A DNA stretch of 64,000 bases from Diphasiastrum complanatum (GCA_029204225.1 CM055104.1:52010294-52074293), one strand, 5' to 3'. Shown: positions 51,260 through 64,000, numbered from the stretch's first letter. A program made the numbers and translations. The notes: generated by a model from the sequence alone, not told the origin.

Positions 51260-52962
51260 CAACAATCAAGAACAAAAGAATATTCTCTCCAATCGTGAAG
51301 ACCACCAAATACATACACTATAAGAGTGCATGGAATGGTTTTTAACATTAATGTAAAGTGCTTTGGCAATCAAAACTCACCGAAGAACCGACTTCGGGCC
51401 CCACAAATAATGACTCTCTCTCAATTTGTCCATACATGCGAACGTGTGATATGGTAATATGTCGCTCTTATCGTAGTGCATACTTACACCATGTCCATGG
51501 ACATGGTATTCTCTGGTATGGCCAGGCCTCTGATCCAACATGTGATGGTCTTGCCTCATCATCTGAAGAAGAAGAATGTAAACTCGCCATCTGCATCAGC
51601 TCATCTTGACAAGTGACAATGGATCAAATACAAAATTAGAGAGCAATACATGTCATAAACAAATTAAATACATGTATACATGAATACAAGACATGTTTTG
51701 TAATTTTGAGTCTAGTGCAATCTCTCCAATTTTTTTTAAAATGAACGAAATTTATTAACAAACAATATTGTTCAACCTAGCTTAGTTGTACGGCACTTGC
51801 TTGGATAGTGCAAGAGCATTCTCGATGAACATCGTTCGTCAAGGTGATCGGTTTAGGTGACCTTTGTTATTGGTATCTAGAGCAATATCTCTAGTAGCAA
51901 TAAATCCAAGGGTCATACCCAAGGCAATTATATCCACAACTATTGCTCCCCAACTTAGCTTTCATAAGACAGGGGAAAATCGCCTTGCACCATTAACAAA
52001 GTATGTCATGATATCTCACAACAGGAAAACAGTCTTAAGCTCATATTGTTTAGTTATTATTCTTGGATTCATTATGATTTGCTATCTAATTGAGCACTCT
52101 GGGATACAATCACTAATGAGTTGAGTCTATTCCTTAACTACACATAATTTTAACTGATGAACCCAAATGATTCACTAATCATGCATCTTACAAGCAATAG
52201 AAAATAAAACTATCAGTTTCTGGTGAATCCTCATCACACTGATCGTTTTACCAATTGACTTCATCTTGGAGTAATCAACTACTCAAGTTAATTGCCAATG
52301 ATTCAAAAATCTCAAATGCCTAGGTTAAGAATTCAATTATACTAGTATGACACCACATTTAGATCCTTACCCAAATCATTTATAAGTTAATCCATAAATC
52401 TTCCATACAAAGATTTGTTAACTCTACAAGTATTTGTCAAAACAATACTTGATTAGATGTCTATGTTCACCGACTAGATTAAGTGCACCAAATAACTCTA
52501 GTAACTAGGAATACACAATAGATCCATACAAGATTAATTGTGCATATATGTGAATAATCTCACTATGACCCAGTACATAAACATATTTTTATTTGGCAGA
52601 TTCCTCCAGAACCAACATATGTTACTCACATATCTCACTGAGATCTTGTAACTCAGCTACAAAAGATTTTCTAATTCTCATGAGAAAATAACATATCCGG
52701 AAAATCTCTGAGACGAATAACATTCACTCTCAACAGTTTTTTAATCCCACTTACATCTAATTACATAATTTCTTCCACTCAATCACTCAACTAGGATTAG
52801 GTTGATCCAATACAGAACTCTCGAACTTAAATCTTGATCAAACTTACTCCTATTCCAACCAAAATGAAATTAGTAACATTTGACCTTTCATTGTACTGCT
52901 TATAAATAATAATTCAAATTCCAAACTTGTTCTAGTTTCAAATTGTCCACAAAATCCCTAGA
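51260..52962. other. Right flank of the CACTA gene and unrecognised interval
   Basis: 51260-51600 may be 5' untranslated/N-terminal CACTA sequence (minus strand), without a clear protein. From about 51780 to 52962 no open frame or motif is recognised. A primer-site-like TTGGTATCTAGAGC lies at 51868 (plus strand). The interval continues on the other side of the Gamma insertion. Confidence 0.35.
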
Positions 52963-52967
52963 GAATT
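52963..52967 (+). repeat. Target site duplication GAATT (left of Gamma)
   Basis: GAATT before the LTR at 52968; repeated at 55699-55703 after the other LTR. Confidence 0.8.
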
Positions 52968-53462
52968 TATAAAGTCCTCACAACAGGATTCTAGTCTAAG
53001 CATACCATACAAAGCAACAACACATGGGAACCGGTGGTAGTTAAACCAACCCAACCAATCCTAGGTCGTTTGAATCTAGCCCCCAAGCTATGGATCAATC
53101 ATAGTCATGGAAAGAGGAGTCATACCAGCAACATGTAGCTACTCATCACAAATCAAGCATACACTAGTGAGAGCCCAGCAGGTATACTTATATCCTCCAA
53201 GGCCCATGCACCACTAGTAGTGCACTGTGACACCTCACTGAACACCTCTACAGCCTATCTGGGCCATGTCATCCAGTTCCCTAATGACTCACTGATAGAC
53301 CCATACCAACTCCACCACCATGTGTTTAGGCCTACAACCATTAATTATGACCATGTACACATAAGGGCCCCAATTCCCTTATAGTCACAATTAACTTACG
53401 GGTTGTTGGTCTACCGGTCCCTAGCGTGGACACGCTACCTGAGACCAGTCATGGGCATGACA
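52968..53462 (-). repeat. 3' LTR of Gamma
   Basis: 495 bp, TATAAAGTCCTCAC...GGGCATGACA. On the minus strand it starts TGTCATGCCC right after the polypurine tract AAGGGGGGAAGAG (53475-53463). Matches 55226-55698. Its outer end TATA probably derives from TACA/TGTA by mutation, since related LTRs (59501) read TGTAAAG. Confidence 0.85.
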
Positions 53463-53548
53463 CTCTTCCCCCCTTATTCAAGTTCTGTCCTCAAAACTTA
53501 AAACTGGAAAAGTTTATCCTTAAGCTTCCTTCCTATTCCCAGAAATCG

Positions 53549-53971
53549 TCATCGTCTATACATCCCCTCCATCGAACCAGATGCTCGGTAACTATACGAT
53601 TTCTCAATCGTTGTATCCAAGATCTTTTCAGGTTCAAGATGAGATACACCCGATGATTCATCCAACAGGTCCAACTGATCTCCAAATCCAAGATGCTCTC
53701 CTTCACATAGACTCTTTTTGAGACGACTAACGTGAAATATGGGATGCACTTGCGATCCATCCGGGAGTTCCAATTGGTACGTTAAGGATTCGATCTTTTT
53801 CAAGATGTTAGATGGTCCTCTATATCTAGGGGACAACTTATAATGCTTGTCGATACGCATTACACTTGGAAATCTCTCGGTGATCTTTTCATATCTTGAG
53901 AAAAGGGGGCCACCTACCCCCCCTTCCCTCCACTCCTTGGGCTGCCACCACTCGGGCTTCATGGCCTTCAC
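53549..53971 (-). pseudogene. Gypsy integrase C-terminal fragment (Gamma)
   Basis: Minus-strand frame of 140 codons: [60 protein letters not shown] and [10 protein letters not shown]. The KLSPRYxGPxxVxxxIGxxAYxLxLPxxxxxHPxFHVSxLK block is the integrase C-terminal domain of plant gypsy elements (often followed by a chromodomain). It precedes the 3' LTR as expected; the catalytic core is missing. Confidence 0.85.
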
Positions 53972-54017
53972 GCTCCCTCATCGGGCCTCCAAGACCCCGT
54001 TCAACAGAATGAACTGG

Positions 54018-55210
<1,193 letters not shown>

Positions 55211-55225
55211 TGGCTCTGATACCAA

Positions 55226-55698
55226 TATAAAGTCCTCACAACAGGATTCTAGTCTAAGCATATCATACAAAGCAACAACACATGGGAACCGGTGGAGGTT
55301 AAACCAACCCAACCAATCCTAGATCGTACGGATCTAGCCCCCAAGCTATGGATCAATCAGAGTCATGGATAGAGGAGTCACACCATCAACATGTAGCTAC
55401 TAATCACAAATCAAGCATACACTAGTGAGAGCCCAATAGGTATACTTATACCCTCCAAGGCCCATGCACCACTAGTAGTGCACTGTGACACCTCACTGAA
55501 CACCTCTGCAGCCTATCTGGGCCACGTCATCCAGTTCCCTAATGACTCACTGATTGACCCATACCAACTCCACCACCATGTGTTTAGGCCTACAACCATT
55601 AATTATGACCATGTACACATAAGGGCCCCAATTTCCTTATAGTCACAATTAACTCCCTACCAAGGACATGCTACCCGAGACCAGTCATGGGCAAGATA
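55226..55698 (-). repeat. 5' LTR of Gamma
   Basis: 473 bp, TATAAAGTCCTCAC...GGGCAAGATA, with the primer site directly to the left on the minus strand. It lacks ~22 bases near the right end present in the other LTR (ACGGGTTGTTGGTCTACC region). Confidence 0.85.
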
Positions 55699-55703
55699 GA
55701 ATT

Positions 55704-58700
55704 TCTCTTATTCGAAAATTTCCAATTAGGTATCTTACTCTGATACTATCCAAGATTACTTTTAGACCAAATCTTATTTCTATACCACAGTTGGTTCTCT
55801 TTCGAAAACTATGCAACCTACAGATTTTCAAATAGAATTTTATCCCATCACTTCACCCCTCCTTTTAAAGAAATTATAATAAAAGTTAACTGGAAAGATG
55901 ATATATGAAAATATCTAAATCCAAGAAAATTCAATAATAAGTGCTTCTACTAAAGGATTCACTCTATTACAACCAGGACTTTTCCTTCAAATGTTTTCAA
56001 CCTGAGTGACAGTACAATCATTCCATTGAAATCTATTTATGCAACAGAGATATTCTAGATCTAAGAAATTGAAACACTTTAACCTTAGAATTTATCTGAA
56101 TTCCAAGTCCATTCTCACAAGTAGTAATTTATATGACATAACAGCCTTTCAAGAGAATAACTTCATGCTGGAAAGAATTCATATAAACTAGTCTGATGTC
56201 TTATATTTGAGAAATTACTAAGAAGTAAAGAATTCATTAAGAAAGCAAGAAATAGATTTGAGGGCCTCTGATTTTGTAAATAATGAGATACCATAATGGG
56301 ATCTAGATTAAATCTCAAAAATTTTCAAAATACTCCACATTTGATCAAACAGTTTTATTTTTTTGATATCGCGACTAGGTACTAAAACACACCATTGATC
56401 TTCAGATTTTTACAATCCTAGAATTCCCTTTCCAAAATTACTGATGTCCCATACCATCAGCTTTTCCTTCCAAAAAACTCTTGAATGTCTTATCTGATAT
56501 TCTAGAGATCCATTGATCATCTAGTTGTCCTATAATCACTATAGGATATTATCTCTTGCTTCCAACACTAGAGAATCCATTTATTTGGATGACTTGCATG
56601 TCTATCAAATGGATACCACAATCCACACCTGATCTTGTGATCTAAACAGAAGAATTAACATGGTTCAACACTACATTCTGATCCTTACAAATTAATGATA
56701 AGTTTCGAATCCCCATGGATCCAAGAGCATTAACTCTAGGGACAAGCTTCTATCAATTAACAGATCCAATGTAATCCATGTATCAAATTTCTCTTTTAAC
56801 ATCACAATTAAAATCCAAAATTGTGGATAACTCAATGGTCACAAAGATATTAATTATGAATTCAGCTAAATGAATTAAATCCAAGAAATTAATATCCGGT
56901 ATTAAGTAATTATTTACTGGGACAACCAAAATTCTAATTGTAAAATACATTTCTCGATCACACTTACTACCAATAATGTTTACTCTTCTTCCCTCCTTAG
57001 AATTTTTCAGTTCCCTGAAAATCTTTCAGCTAAGGTATATAATGAAGAACTAAAGACATTAGTAAATGTAAAAAATGAATTACTGTAGGAAAAAAATTTG
57101 AAACAGTTTCAGCTCTATCCTATATCTGGGTAGAATTATTGATATACAAACCTGCATAGGATTTTACCTAGAAATGCAATTAGTTTTACTTTTGATCAGT
57201 TTCTATTATTATAATTTTTTCAATAAAATTGGACTGTTTGCTCTTTTCACTTACTGGCTGAAGAATTACTTCATTAAAATTATTTATAATTAATGGGAAA
57301 TAAGATTTGGATTCGGGTATTCCTAGATTGTATTCACTCCATATAGTATTGTTGAATAAAGAATTACCTCCAAATACTATGAACTGTCCACCATTAATTA
57401 TTTAACAAGTATCTCAAAAACTTTGGTTTGTTCAATTTTAATGACCAAAATCATCAAAACCACAATAACCAACTGATCGGTGTTCCACCTATTTGAAAAG
57501 GAGAAAACTGAAAAGAAACACAATTTAACTTCATTTATTGGGAGTACCAATACTCTAGAGTTAATTGGTTTAATTGTATTATACCAAGGAATCAAATTTC
57601 TAAACTGGGTATAAGGCTGAGAACTGTACCACTCCCTTCGTTCCATCAAGATCAGCTTCGAAAAAATTTCCACCAGAAATCGATTAATACTGCTTGATAA
57701 TGGTACTCAAGTTTTACAAATTTTGGACATACATTGCTGAAAGTCGAATGCCAGGTTGATAAGAGCGAATGACATGCAAATTGTCCATGGAGAAAGAAAA
57801 TCCAATTTTCTTCTAACCATCCGGGAAACAATATACAAATATCAAGGTTACACATTGATAAACGAGCACCAAGAAACACAAGCTTCTTTAACAGGGTGCT
57901 AGTAACTTAAAATTTCTGAGTTAATTTAGAGAATCAACTTTTCTAAGTTACCATCGTCAGACCACAATTGATCCTTGGATAACTGTCATGTAACAAGCCA
58001 TGCAATTACCGAATTGTGGATTGTCATCCAGCTCAAATTCAACCTTATAGTAAAAAAAAAACCCATACTACCCCCAAAGGGCCCCTCACGACCTATTTCG
58101 AAATCTAATAGGTTTTTTTTTTTAACAAGGAAGCATTACAAAGGAGATTGCAAGTTTCTACAGCTGCCATCCTCGGGATAGAGGAAACATGCATGATGCC
58201 TTGTTACACAATCGACTGGCAGAACCAAGTTGCAGCCATCACTGATAGCTCACTTATTTCTGTTGTAACATCCTCTGGATTCATTGTTTTACATTAGTTT
58301 AATAACCAAGGTTTCAGCTCGTGGAGAGGAACAAACAGAGTGTTGATCTTCAGCGAGCAATAGAAGTGCAATATTTTTGTACAATGTAGTGACACTCCAG
58401 TTGTTTCAACCTCCAAAGTTCTATTATTCCACCTTCGGCCCTACTCAGATATAAACAACTGATCGATTTCAAACAACTCCCCCAACTTGAAGAATCGTTT
58501 GCAGGACTGGAACCAGCAGTCTGACACACTTTGCATCACTCTTGAGATTCTAACAATCTCTAAATAGACTATTTTCCACACGGTTAAACTTCTGTGATCA
58601 GAGAAATGAGTAGGAAAAGATGGAATAGCATCTCGCAGCTAAAATGAACTCCAACTCCACTACTGTAACAACCAACATGAATCCAACAACTAATCCATGT

Positions 58701-59485
58701 TGTTTACAATCTAGGATTCCTCAATTCTTCATTCCAAAAATTGATCAAAGGTTCAGTTCAGTAGGCTTGATTCAAGTCAGGGCTACATCCTCACTCATTC
58801 ACAGACAAGTAGATTATGGACTACCAAATCCAAGAAAACTATTCCATCAATTACAGACCTGAATTTCGCTTATTTCATAGCATGCAGGTTGTACCGATGC
58901 AAGCAAAAGGTCTTTTAATTTTTTCCAGGGAATAAAAATCTAGAACTGAGGTTGTAAGATTGCTTCATACCAGAGAATTGACAACTTTGCAATTTCATTT
59001 TATAACTTTGGTTAGCATGCTTCACATGAGAATCAAATTTAGAAAGACTTCAACCTCGTACATGCAATGATTTACTTCAAGAAACAACATCTCTAATTGC
59101 TTATACATCCGGATCAATTGCCCTTTAACAATCTATCAATAAACAGATTTAGTTATGCATGAATCAAATCTCCCAAAGCATTATGAATCTTGCAACTATC
59201 AAAACTCTTTATGTTGTGCAAATCCATACAGCAATTTGGTGATTCACACTTGCAAATCATTCTACATGAATTGAAAAGCTCCTCAAGAAAATAGAAAATT
59301 GAGAATGAATCTCAAGACTAATTTTTAACATTTTCATCAAAATTGAATGTGTAGAAGGGCACTCTACCACCAACTTTGAAAAATCACCAAAAAATTGAAA
59401 ATTCCATTCCAACTTTCTTTGAGAAATCTGTTCTCCAATCCAACGTAGAGCTTGCTTCCATCTCATCCCAAAATCGCATCTTAAC
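55704..59485. other. Long interval without recognisable genes
   Basis: AT-rich with only short frames (the longest 91 codons, minus strand 57398-57673), and no motif I recognise. The primer-site-like GCTTTGATACCA at its right edge (59489-59500) indicates that this is the 5' interior of a minus-strand LTR element whose LTR is 59501-60023. The interior of that element is non-coding or too decayed to read, and Gamma sits inside it. Confidence 0.4.
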
Positions 59486-59500
59486 CGAGCTTTGATACCA

Positions 59501-60023
59501 ATGTAAAGATCCTAAAGGATTGCCCCTAAGATGAGGATAGGAGAACACAATAAGAGAGACTATGGAGCCAAACCACCCAACCAATCCTAGATCAAACCAG
59601 ATCTAGCCCCCAAGCCATGCCATTTGAAGCAAGAGGAGAAGAGAGAAACTGGTAACCTAAACCCAATATGTCGACGGAAGAATCCCTACCTCATTATATA
59701 GAGAGTAGAGTCCTGTGCATGAAACCATGCAACCCCCATGCAGGTCAATTATAAATAGATCACATCTCTTCATGCAGTCCTCCTACCTATATCCATCACA
59801 CATACATGCAATACTCCATATGTCTCAATTAGAGTGTATGGGTCCTCTCAAGGTTATTAGTCACAAACTGGCCTTGACATGGAATTAAATGATGGCGTGA
59901 TCAACAATCTTGAATATTGGAGGGCTAGTCTACCATATTAGGACTATTCCAGGTCCTTAACCAAATATGGCCATCAGGTAATAGTGAAGGTAACAACCTT
60001 TGGCAATTGCCAATAGTGTTACA
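59501..60023 (-). repeat. 5' LTR of a minus-strand retroelement
   Basis: 523 bp, TGTAAAGATCCTAAAGG...AATAGTGTTACA, with TGTAA/TTACA ends. Directly left of it lies TTTGATACCAA, that is TTGGTATCAAAGC on the minus strand, a primer site. The matching 3' LTR was not found in the window. Confidence 0.55.
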
Positions 60024-60083
60024 AACTTTGTCAATGAGTTAGTGATTGAATAGAAACAAAAAATATTAAAGTTTTATGAATAG

Positions 60084-60215
60084 TCACCTGAATAATGCAT
60101 CAACACTTTGATTACTCCATTTGTATACAACTTGAAGATTTAGGATGAGCAAGCATGTTGACAGTCTAGAAACATTTGCCCCTTCATATAAAGGAGTTGT
60201 AGCTTCGGTTCTCAT
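60084..60215 (-). pseudogene. TNP2 N-terminal-like fragment next to gypsy gag
   Basis: The minus-strand frame ends TTPLYEGANVSRLSTCLLIL and VVYKWSNQSVDALFR. P-L-Y-E-G-x-x-x-S-x-L...L-L-x-L-x...W-S-[ND]-x-S-x-[DE]-x-L matches the start of CACTA transposases (compare 51060-51010). It is in frame with the gypsy Gag segment preceding it on the minus strand (60752-60220), so a fusion or a chance read-through is visible here. Confidence 0.6.
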
Positions 60216-60219
60216 GCTT

Positions 60220-61370
60220 GTTTCATCTTCGGTTCTCATGTCTTCGACATTTTGTTGAGTTGTGAAGTTAGCTTCTTGTCTATAATTGTGTTGTGCATCA
60301 TTTCTATCGATTGGAGTAGTCTCATGTGGTGCAATCCGCAGTAATTCCCTGAGGGGTAAACTAACATGGCTCGCCAGCAGGCTTGTGAGCCTTTCAGTGT
60401 GTGGTTCCTCGGGCTCCACCATGTGGAAAGGTGGTTCATGACGATGCAATCGATCGTTCTGAGTAGTGCGCAATGGTAAACTCGTTTGTGGTCCCCGTTC
60501 GTCATCAGTAGGAGGTTTCATAGGGTTGTCCCTTTCTTGCTCTTTTTCCTCTACTTGTGCTCTCTGTACCCAGTGCCGTATCTTCTGGTACTGTCTCCTT
60601 TCTTTCCTCACATTCGGATATGGCACTGAAGTTGAGGGTTGGTCATCAGTGACCGATGGTGGTGGTGAGGGAGCCACTTCCTTTCTCTGCTGTGCTCGTG
60701 TAACAACTAACACAGAGGCATGGAAATGTTGCCCTTCCGGTGGCATCCCCACTAGAACTGTTGCTCATTGTATTGCAATGAATTTTAATGGTGCGCTAGC
60801 AGTGTCCATAACCGCATTCTCGACAGAAGGATGTATATTGTCCCTTGTAAGGAGATTCAACAATTCTATGTCCTTCGCCACATCCATAGCAGCCGTAATT
60901 TCTTCCACCTTGACGCTGAGTTTGAGCGGCATAGGCCGTAATATATTCATTTATGGCATGATCCATATATGGTTTATCCAGCCCATACCATTGCTGCTGC
61001 TCAGGTTGAGGTGGTACTGACATCTCTAGTTTGGATGCTGTTTAGTTTACGTGGGCCACTTGTTGATTGGTTGGCCTTGGTGGTGCAGGTAAGGCCATGC
61101 GCTGTTGATTATTCGGTGCACCGTACCTCGATCCGCATTTGGTGCCCCTTGATGATATGGATAAGAAGTCTGATAAGGACTCCTCACGATTCTTGTGGAT
61201 CCACCTATATTACCAGGTGGCATGCAAGAATTGTTGACTTGTCCATCCACACCTTTAGAATCACCTAGTGGATGGCTGAAAAGAATGGGAGTTTGTCTAG
61301 ATTTTGGATCATCATTAGCATTGGATGAAGATTTGGTGGATAATGTTGACGAGGTCATAGGTCCGGCCAT
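60220..61370 (-). pseudogene. Gypsy 2 gag C-terminal part (zinc knuckle, proline-rich)
   Basis: In minus-strand order: RGTVHRIINSAWPYLHHQGQ and PINKWPT (61110-61047), PPQPEQQQWYGLDKPYMDHA, YGCYGCGEGHRIVESPYKG with a second CxxC pair FCRECGYGHC (about 60905-60800), then VLVVTRAQQRKEVAPSPPPS, DDQPSTSVPYPNVRKERRQY and RTTQNDRLHRHEPPFHMVEP. The counterpart in gypsy 1 is 13130-13990. The knuckle's last Cys is Ser. It is separated from the N-terminal gag (63906-63610) by a segment in the opposite orientation. Confidence 0.75.
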
Positions 61371-61378
61371 AGTAAATG

Positions 61379-61707
61379 ATGTTTATCTTGTTGAAGATTT
61401 TCCTTTGGGGTTATTTGAAAATGTGATGGAATCACCCATTGAGAGCCCCTCCAAATCTTTTTCCATTGATACTATGGACCGCCCTCTTGTAGATAGAACA
61501 TGTCATCAGAGACAAATTAGTGCATTAAAGAAAAAGGTTAAAACTTTGCATATTCGTGATTTGAGTGCTACTATTCTGGACCAAATACCTGACACCATAG
61601 GTATTGTCCCACCACACCTATTTGCCATCCAAAAACCATTCAACCGTGTACGATTTGGATGTTTGCCAGAGTCTGTTGCTTTTCCTAGAATAAGTGATAC
61701 ATTTTAA
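61379..61707 (+). pseudogene. N-terminal part of a SET-domain gene
   Basis: Plus-strand frame with DFPLGLFENVMESPIESPSK, TMDRPLVDRTCHQRQISALK, KKVKTLHIRDLSATILDQIP and DTIGIVPPHLFAIQKPFNRV, ending at 61705 (TAA). It does not match a known domain; a helical basic segment is likely in the middle. It precedes the SET-domain part by ~60 bases with stops between. Assignment to one gene rests on strand and spacing. Confidence 0.35.
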
Positions 61708-61766
61708 TACTGGAATTAATCTATGAACTCTTTCCTAGCTTACGATTTTTAGACGCCGACCTAAGT

Positions 61767-62229
61767 TTGTATATCCACACTCATGTGGATGTGCCTCCAG
61801 GTAGTTATGTCACACTCATGGTGTATGGAGGCCCCGAGTACAATTGGGGTGATTGGCATGCTTTATGCAGACATTATTGGAGGATGCAAATATATGGTTT
61901 ACATTCAAATGCATGCTCCACAAGAGAAAGGGAAGAGCAAGGTGAGTTGGTGGGACGTGGAAAGTATACATACATTGATGGAAGGCCATTCGAATTTGGA
62001 AATATAGCGGGATATATTAATAGTTCTTATGGTTTTCCTAGTGTAACAAATTGTATTTTTGAAGAGCGTAACAATGGCATGGAAGATTGTTTTACTAGAT
62101 TCGTTAAAGGTACTTATGTGATGGTTTGTGCTTGTTAATCATTGCAAGCTGGAGATGAATTATTCATTAGCTATGACTATAATCGTCCATTGCCATCTAT
62201 TATACAAAATATAATTAACTCTATTTTGT
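61767..62229 (+). pseudogene. SET-domain protein fragment
   Basis: The frame starts near PPGSYVTLMVYGGPEYNW and continues WHALCRHYWRMQIYGLHSN, REREEQGELVGRGKYTYIDG, RPFEFGNIAGYINSSYGFPS, VTNCIFEERNNGMEDCFTRF, VKGTYVMVCAC. It then hits a TAA (62136-62138) and goes on SLQAGDELFISYDYNRP to about 62190. The I-D-G...G-N-I-A-G-[FY]-I-N-S-S...N-C...[IL]-x-A-G-[DE]-E-L-[FL]-[IV]-x-Y-D-Y order is the catalytic core of SET lysine methyltransferases (the N-H-S/N-C cofactor block appears as I-N-S-S...N-C, and the C-terminal Tyr is present). It lies directly before the gypsy protease on the same strand. A stop makes it a pseudogene. Confidence 0.8.
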
Positions 62230-62324
62230 AAATAAATGATGTAAGTTTTTGGCTATGCAATGTCTTTTTGTAATTAAATGGTGTATTGTACAGGCTACAA
62301 AGAAACTAGTAATGAATAGGCGAC

Positions 62325-63173
62325 AATGGTAGATGGAGGATTCGATGTCAATTTGATCTCCATTACTTTGTATCAAAAGTGGGGTTTACAGGTATTGAAG
62401 CTAGCAAGATTCGCCATCCATTACAGGTATTAGCAGATCAATCTTGTGTAAAATCGAAGGGTGTGGTTGCCGATATCCTTATAAAAATAGTAGGCATGCA
62501 GTTTGTGATCACCTTTGTAGTAATGGATATACCTGAATCTCCATCTGCATACCGTGTTTTACTGGAAAGACCATGGTTGAGGATTGCGCAAGTAGTACAC
62601 AACTGGGGTACGGGAAAACTCACCTTTGAGAATAGAGAGCAGGCTGTAAAGGTCGATCCAACCACATGGGCGGTGAACCCACTTGCATCCAAGGCTGATG
62701 ACGGATCATCCATGACAGATCACACGATAGATCGCCCGAGGCAAGCCAAGGGTGGTCACTACAATTCAGAGACAGATGTCATGAGATGGATGGATGCATT
62801 AACAACGATTGACTGCCAAGCATGTCAATATGAATCAGATCCTGAAGCCAGCACATCTTCACCCAAGTGCTACACCATGGACACACCAATTACATTTGGA
62901 GTGAATATGATAAATGTAGCATGGCTGTCAGCGAAATCTATTGAGAATCCAATGGACGATGATTTAGTCCCTTGGCAACATGTTCTGACTTACAACAAGG
63001 AGACTGAACTGACTGATGAGCAGGTCCTACAGCAAATGGACCCAGATCGTTATGAAATTAAGAAAGTACCAGCTCAACCGTCGCAAAAATCTGCTATGGC
63101 GAAAGTTTCAAGGATAGATCCACCAAGGGCACTTACGAACAAGAAGAACCAGTTGAAGCAACGCTACAACTAG
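62325..63173 (+). pseudogene. Gypsy 2 protease region
   Basis: MVDGGFDVNLISITLYQKWG at 62325-62385 is the retropepsin-type motif (usual DGGSGVN; here FD). The long open frame (62379-63173, 264 codons) continues VADILIKIVGMQFVITFVVM, DIPESPSAYRVLLERPWLRI, WGTGKLTFENREQAVKV, RWMDALTTIDCQACQYESD, ITFGVNMINVAWLS and YNKETELTDEQVLQQMDPD. It is the better-preserved twin of gypsy 1 at 14130-14960. It reads on the plus strand, opposite to the gypsy 2 gag parts on both sides, so this block has been inverted. Confidence 0.8.
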
Positions 63174-63609
63174 GTGATCTGATGGAGTGATATACCCGAA
63201 GAAGCTATCATTAGAGGAGTTTCAAAATTAAAAAAAAAAAAGACCCTTTGTATAGATACTTTTATTTTTTTTCTCTAGTTTCGACCGTCACCAGGCCAAT
63301 CAAAATGCACAGATTTGAAATCTACGTAACATAGTCCAAATTAACTGAAAAATAAAAATACAATACAAAAAACTTTGAAATTTGTGTCCGGGCAGCATGG
63401 ACTTATCCCATTGGTTTCTTCTTCCTACCCGACACATCCTAATCTATCCGACGTCAAAGTGCATACTCATTATGGCATTTCAGCTCAAGTCTGATCCTTT
63501 TAAGTAAACCTGACAAAAACCATATAATCATGGCATTTTCGTTAATCAGCTCAAGTTCGCACTCAGATCTGAGATATTTTACTCGTTCAATGTAATCTTG
63601 AACCATTTC
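63174..63609. other. Gypsy 2 spacer
   Basis: No open frame. A 10-A run at 63232 and A/T-rich sequence mark the end of the inverted protease block; the minus-strand gag resumes beyond 63609. Confidence 0.35.
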
Positions 63610-63906
63610 TCACTTTTCCATTTTAATTTTACTTAAAAGTAGGAAAGGGTCTTCCATAAACTTCTGAGGTTGTGTGATAAGGGCTCGTTTAATAGTCTCC
63701 CAATCTGTACGTTCAGTTTCATCTGGATTATAGTACCAATCTTGTACTATGCCTGTTAAGGCCATAGGAAAAAGTCTAAGTTTATCTTGGAAAAAAATTT
63801 GGTCATAGACTTCACAAGATTCAAAATAGATTTGAAGAAATCTAACTAAATCTATTAATCTATTATATTTGGGTAGATTTAAATGGGGTGCTCTTCTAAT
63901 AATCAT
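63610..63906 (-). pseudogene. Gypsy 2 gag N-terminal part
   Basis: Minus-strand frame of 98 codons: HLNLPKYNRLIDLVRFLQIY, FESCEVYDQIFFQDKLRLFP, MALTGIVQDWYYNPDETERT, WETIKRALITQPQKFMEDPF and LLLSKIKM. F...A-x-x-W-[YF]...W-x-x-[IF]-x-x-x-[FL]...F-x-x...L is the gypsy Gag capsid pattern; gypsy 1 shares FLENPFLLLSKVKM at 12420-12465. The frame runs out at 63906 near the window end; an LTR is not visible. Confidence 0.75.
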
Positions 63907-64000
63907 TGGATCGACTTCCTATTGAGCACCTCCAGGAGTACCTCCAGGGTCAGCCATCTTTACAGATTAAATCAAGCAGACAATGAGATTGGATCTAGAT
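63907..64000. other. Window end, leader side of gypsy 2
   Basis: Minus-strand sequence upstream of the gag frame; an in-frame ATG lies at about 63957 (reading MADPGGTPGGAQ). Nothing else is identifiable. Confidence 0.3.

Overview
The window looks like plant nuclear DNA, about two-thirds A+T, made almost entirely of mobile elements nested in one another. The evidence is: several Ty1/copia and Ty3/gypsy remnants with initiator-Met tRNA primer sites, a CACTA (TNP2-type) transposase with DUF4216/DUF4218 regions, spliced genes with short GT-AG introns, and long (GA)n tracts. No intact ordinary host gene, tRNA or rRNA was recognised. A large repeat-rich land-plant genome, perhaps non-flowering, is an inference; the species cannot be fixed.

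Layout: 1-330 Transposase_24-like fragment. 340-3750 an LTR retroelement ('Alpha', copy 1, +) with two gag-like domains. 4180-8523 a DNA-element-like block holding a histone-H3-like segment, a spliced Ulp1-like protease gene (+) and an unrecognised gene (-). 8524-10735 copia C (-). 10730-15984 gypsy 1 (+). 15985-17890 copia D (-). 17930-21060 broken unfamiliar coding regions, one with a conserved H-G-G-G motif. 22213-26451 Alpha copy 2 (-), flanked by the 5-bp repeat CCCGT and sitting in a second Transposase_24-like fragment. 26743-37725 copia A (+), interrupted by a complete LTR element ('Beta', 32084-36910, target repeat ATTGG).

37726-43330 is an AT-rich block with two head-to-head degraded genes. 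On the minus strand is a spliced DNA-methyltransferase-like gene of beta-class motif order; on the plus strand a DUF7869-like gene with an added acidic tail and a chromatin-reader-like region. 43391-46610 copia B (+). 47150-51216 CACTA transposase (-). 52968-55698 a short gypsy derivative ('Gamma', -, target repeat GAATT) inside a long unrecognised interval. 59501-60023 an LTR. 60084-63906 a rearranged gypsy 2, with gag parts on the minus strand and a SET-domain pseudogene plus the protease on the plus strand.

Three points deserve most attention: (1) the methyltransferase/DUF7869-like pair; (2) the H3-like segment directly in front of a spliced Ulp1-like protease; (3) a copia family in which most of the reverse transcriptase is replaced by unrelated sequence, seen in two copies. 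Nearly every coding region carries frameshifts or stops, so the window is mostly a fossil record. The nested insertions with exact target duplications give a usable relative chronology.
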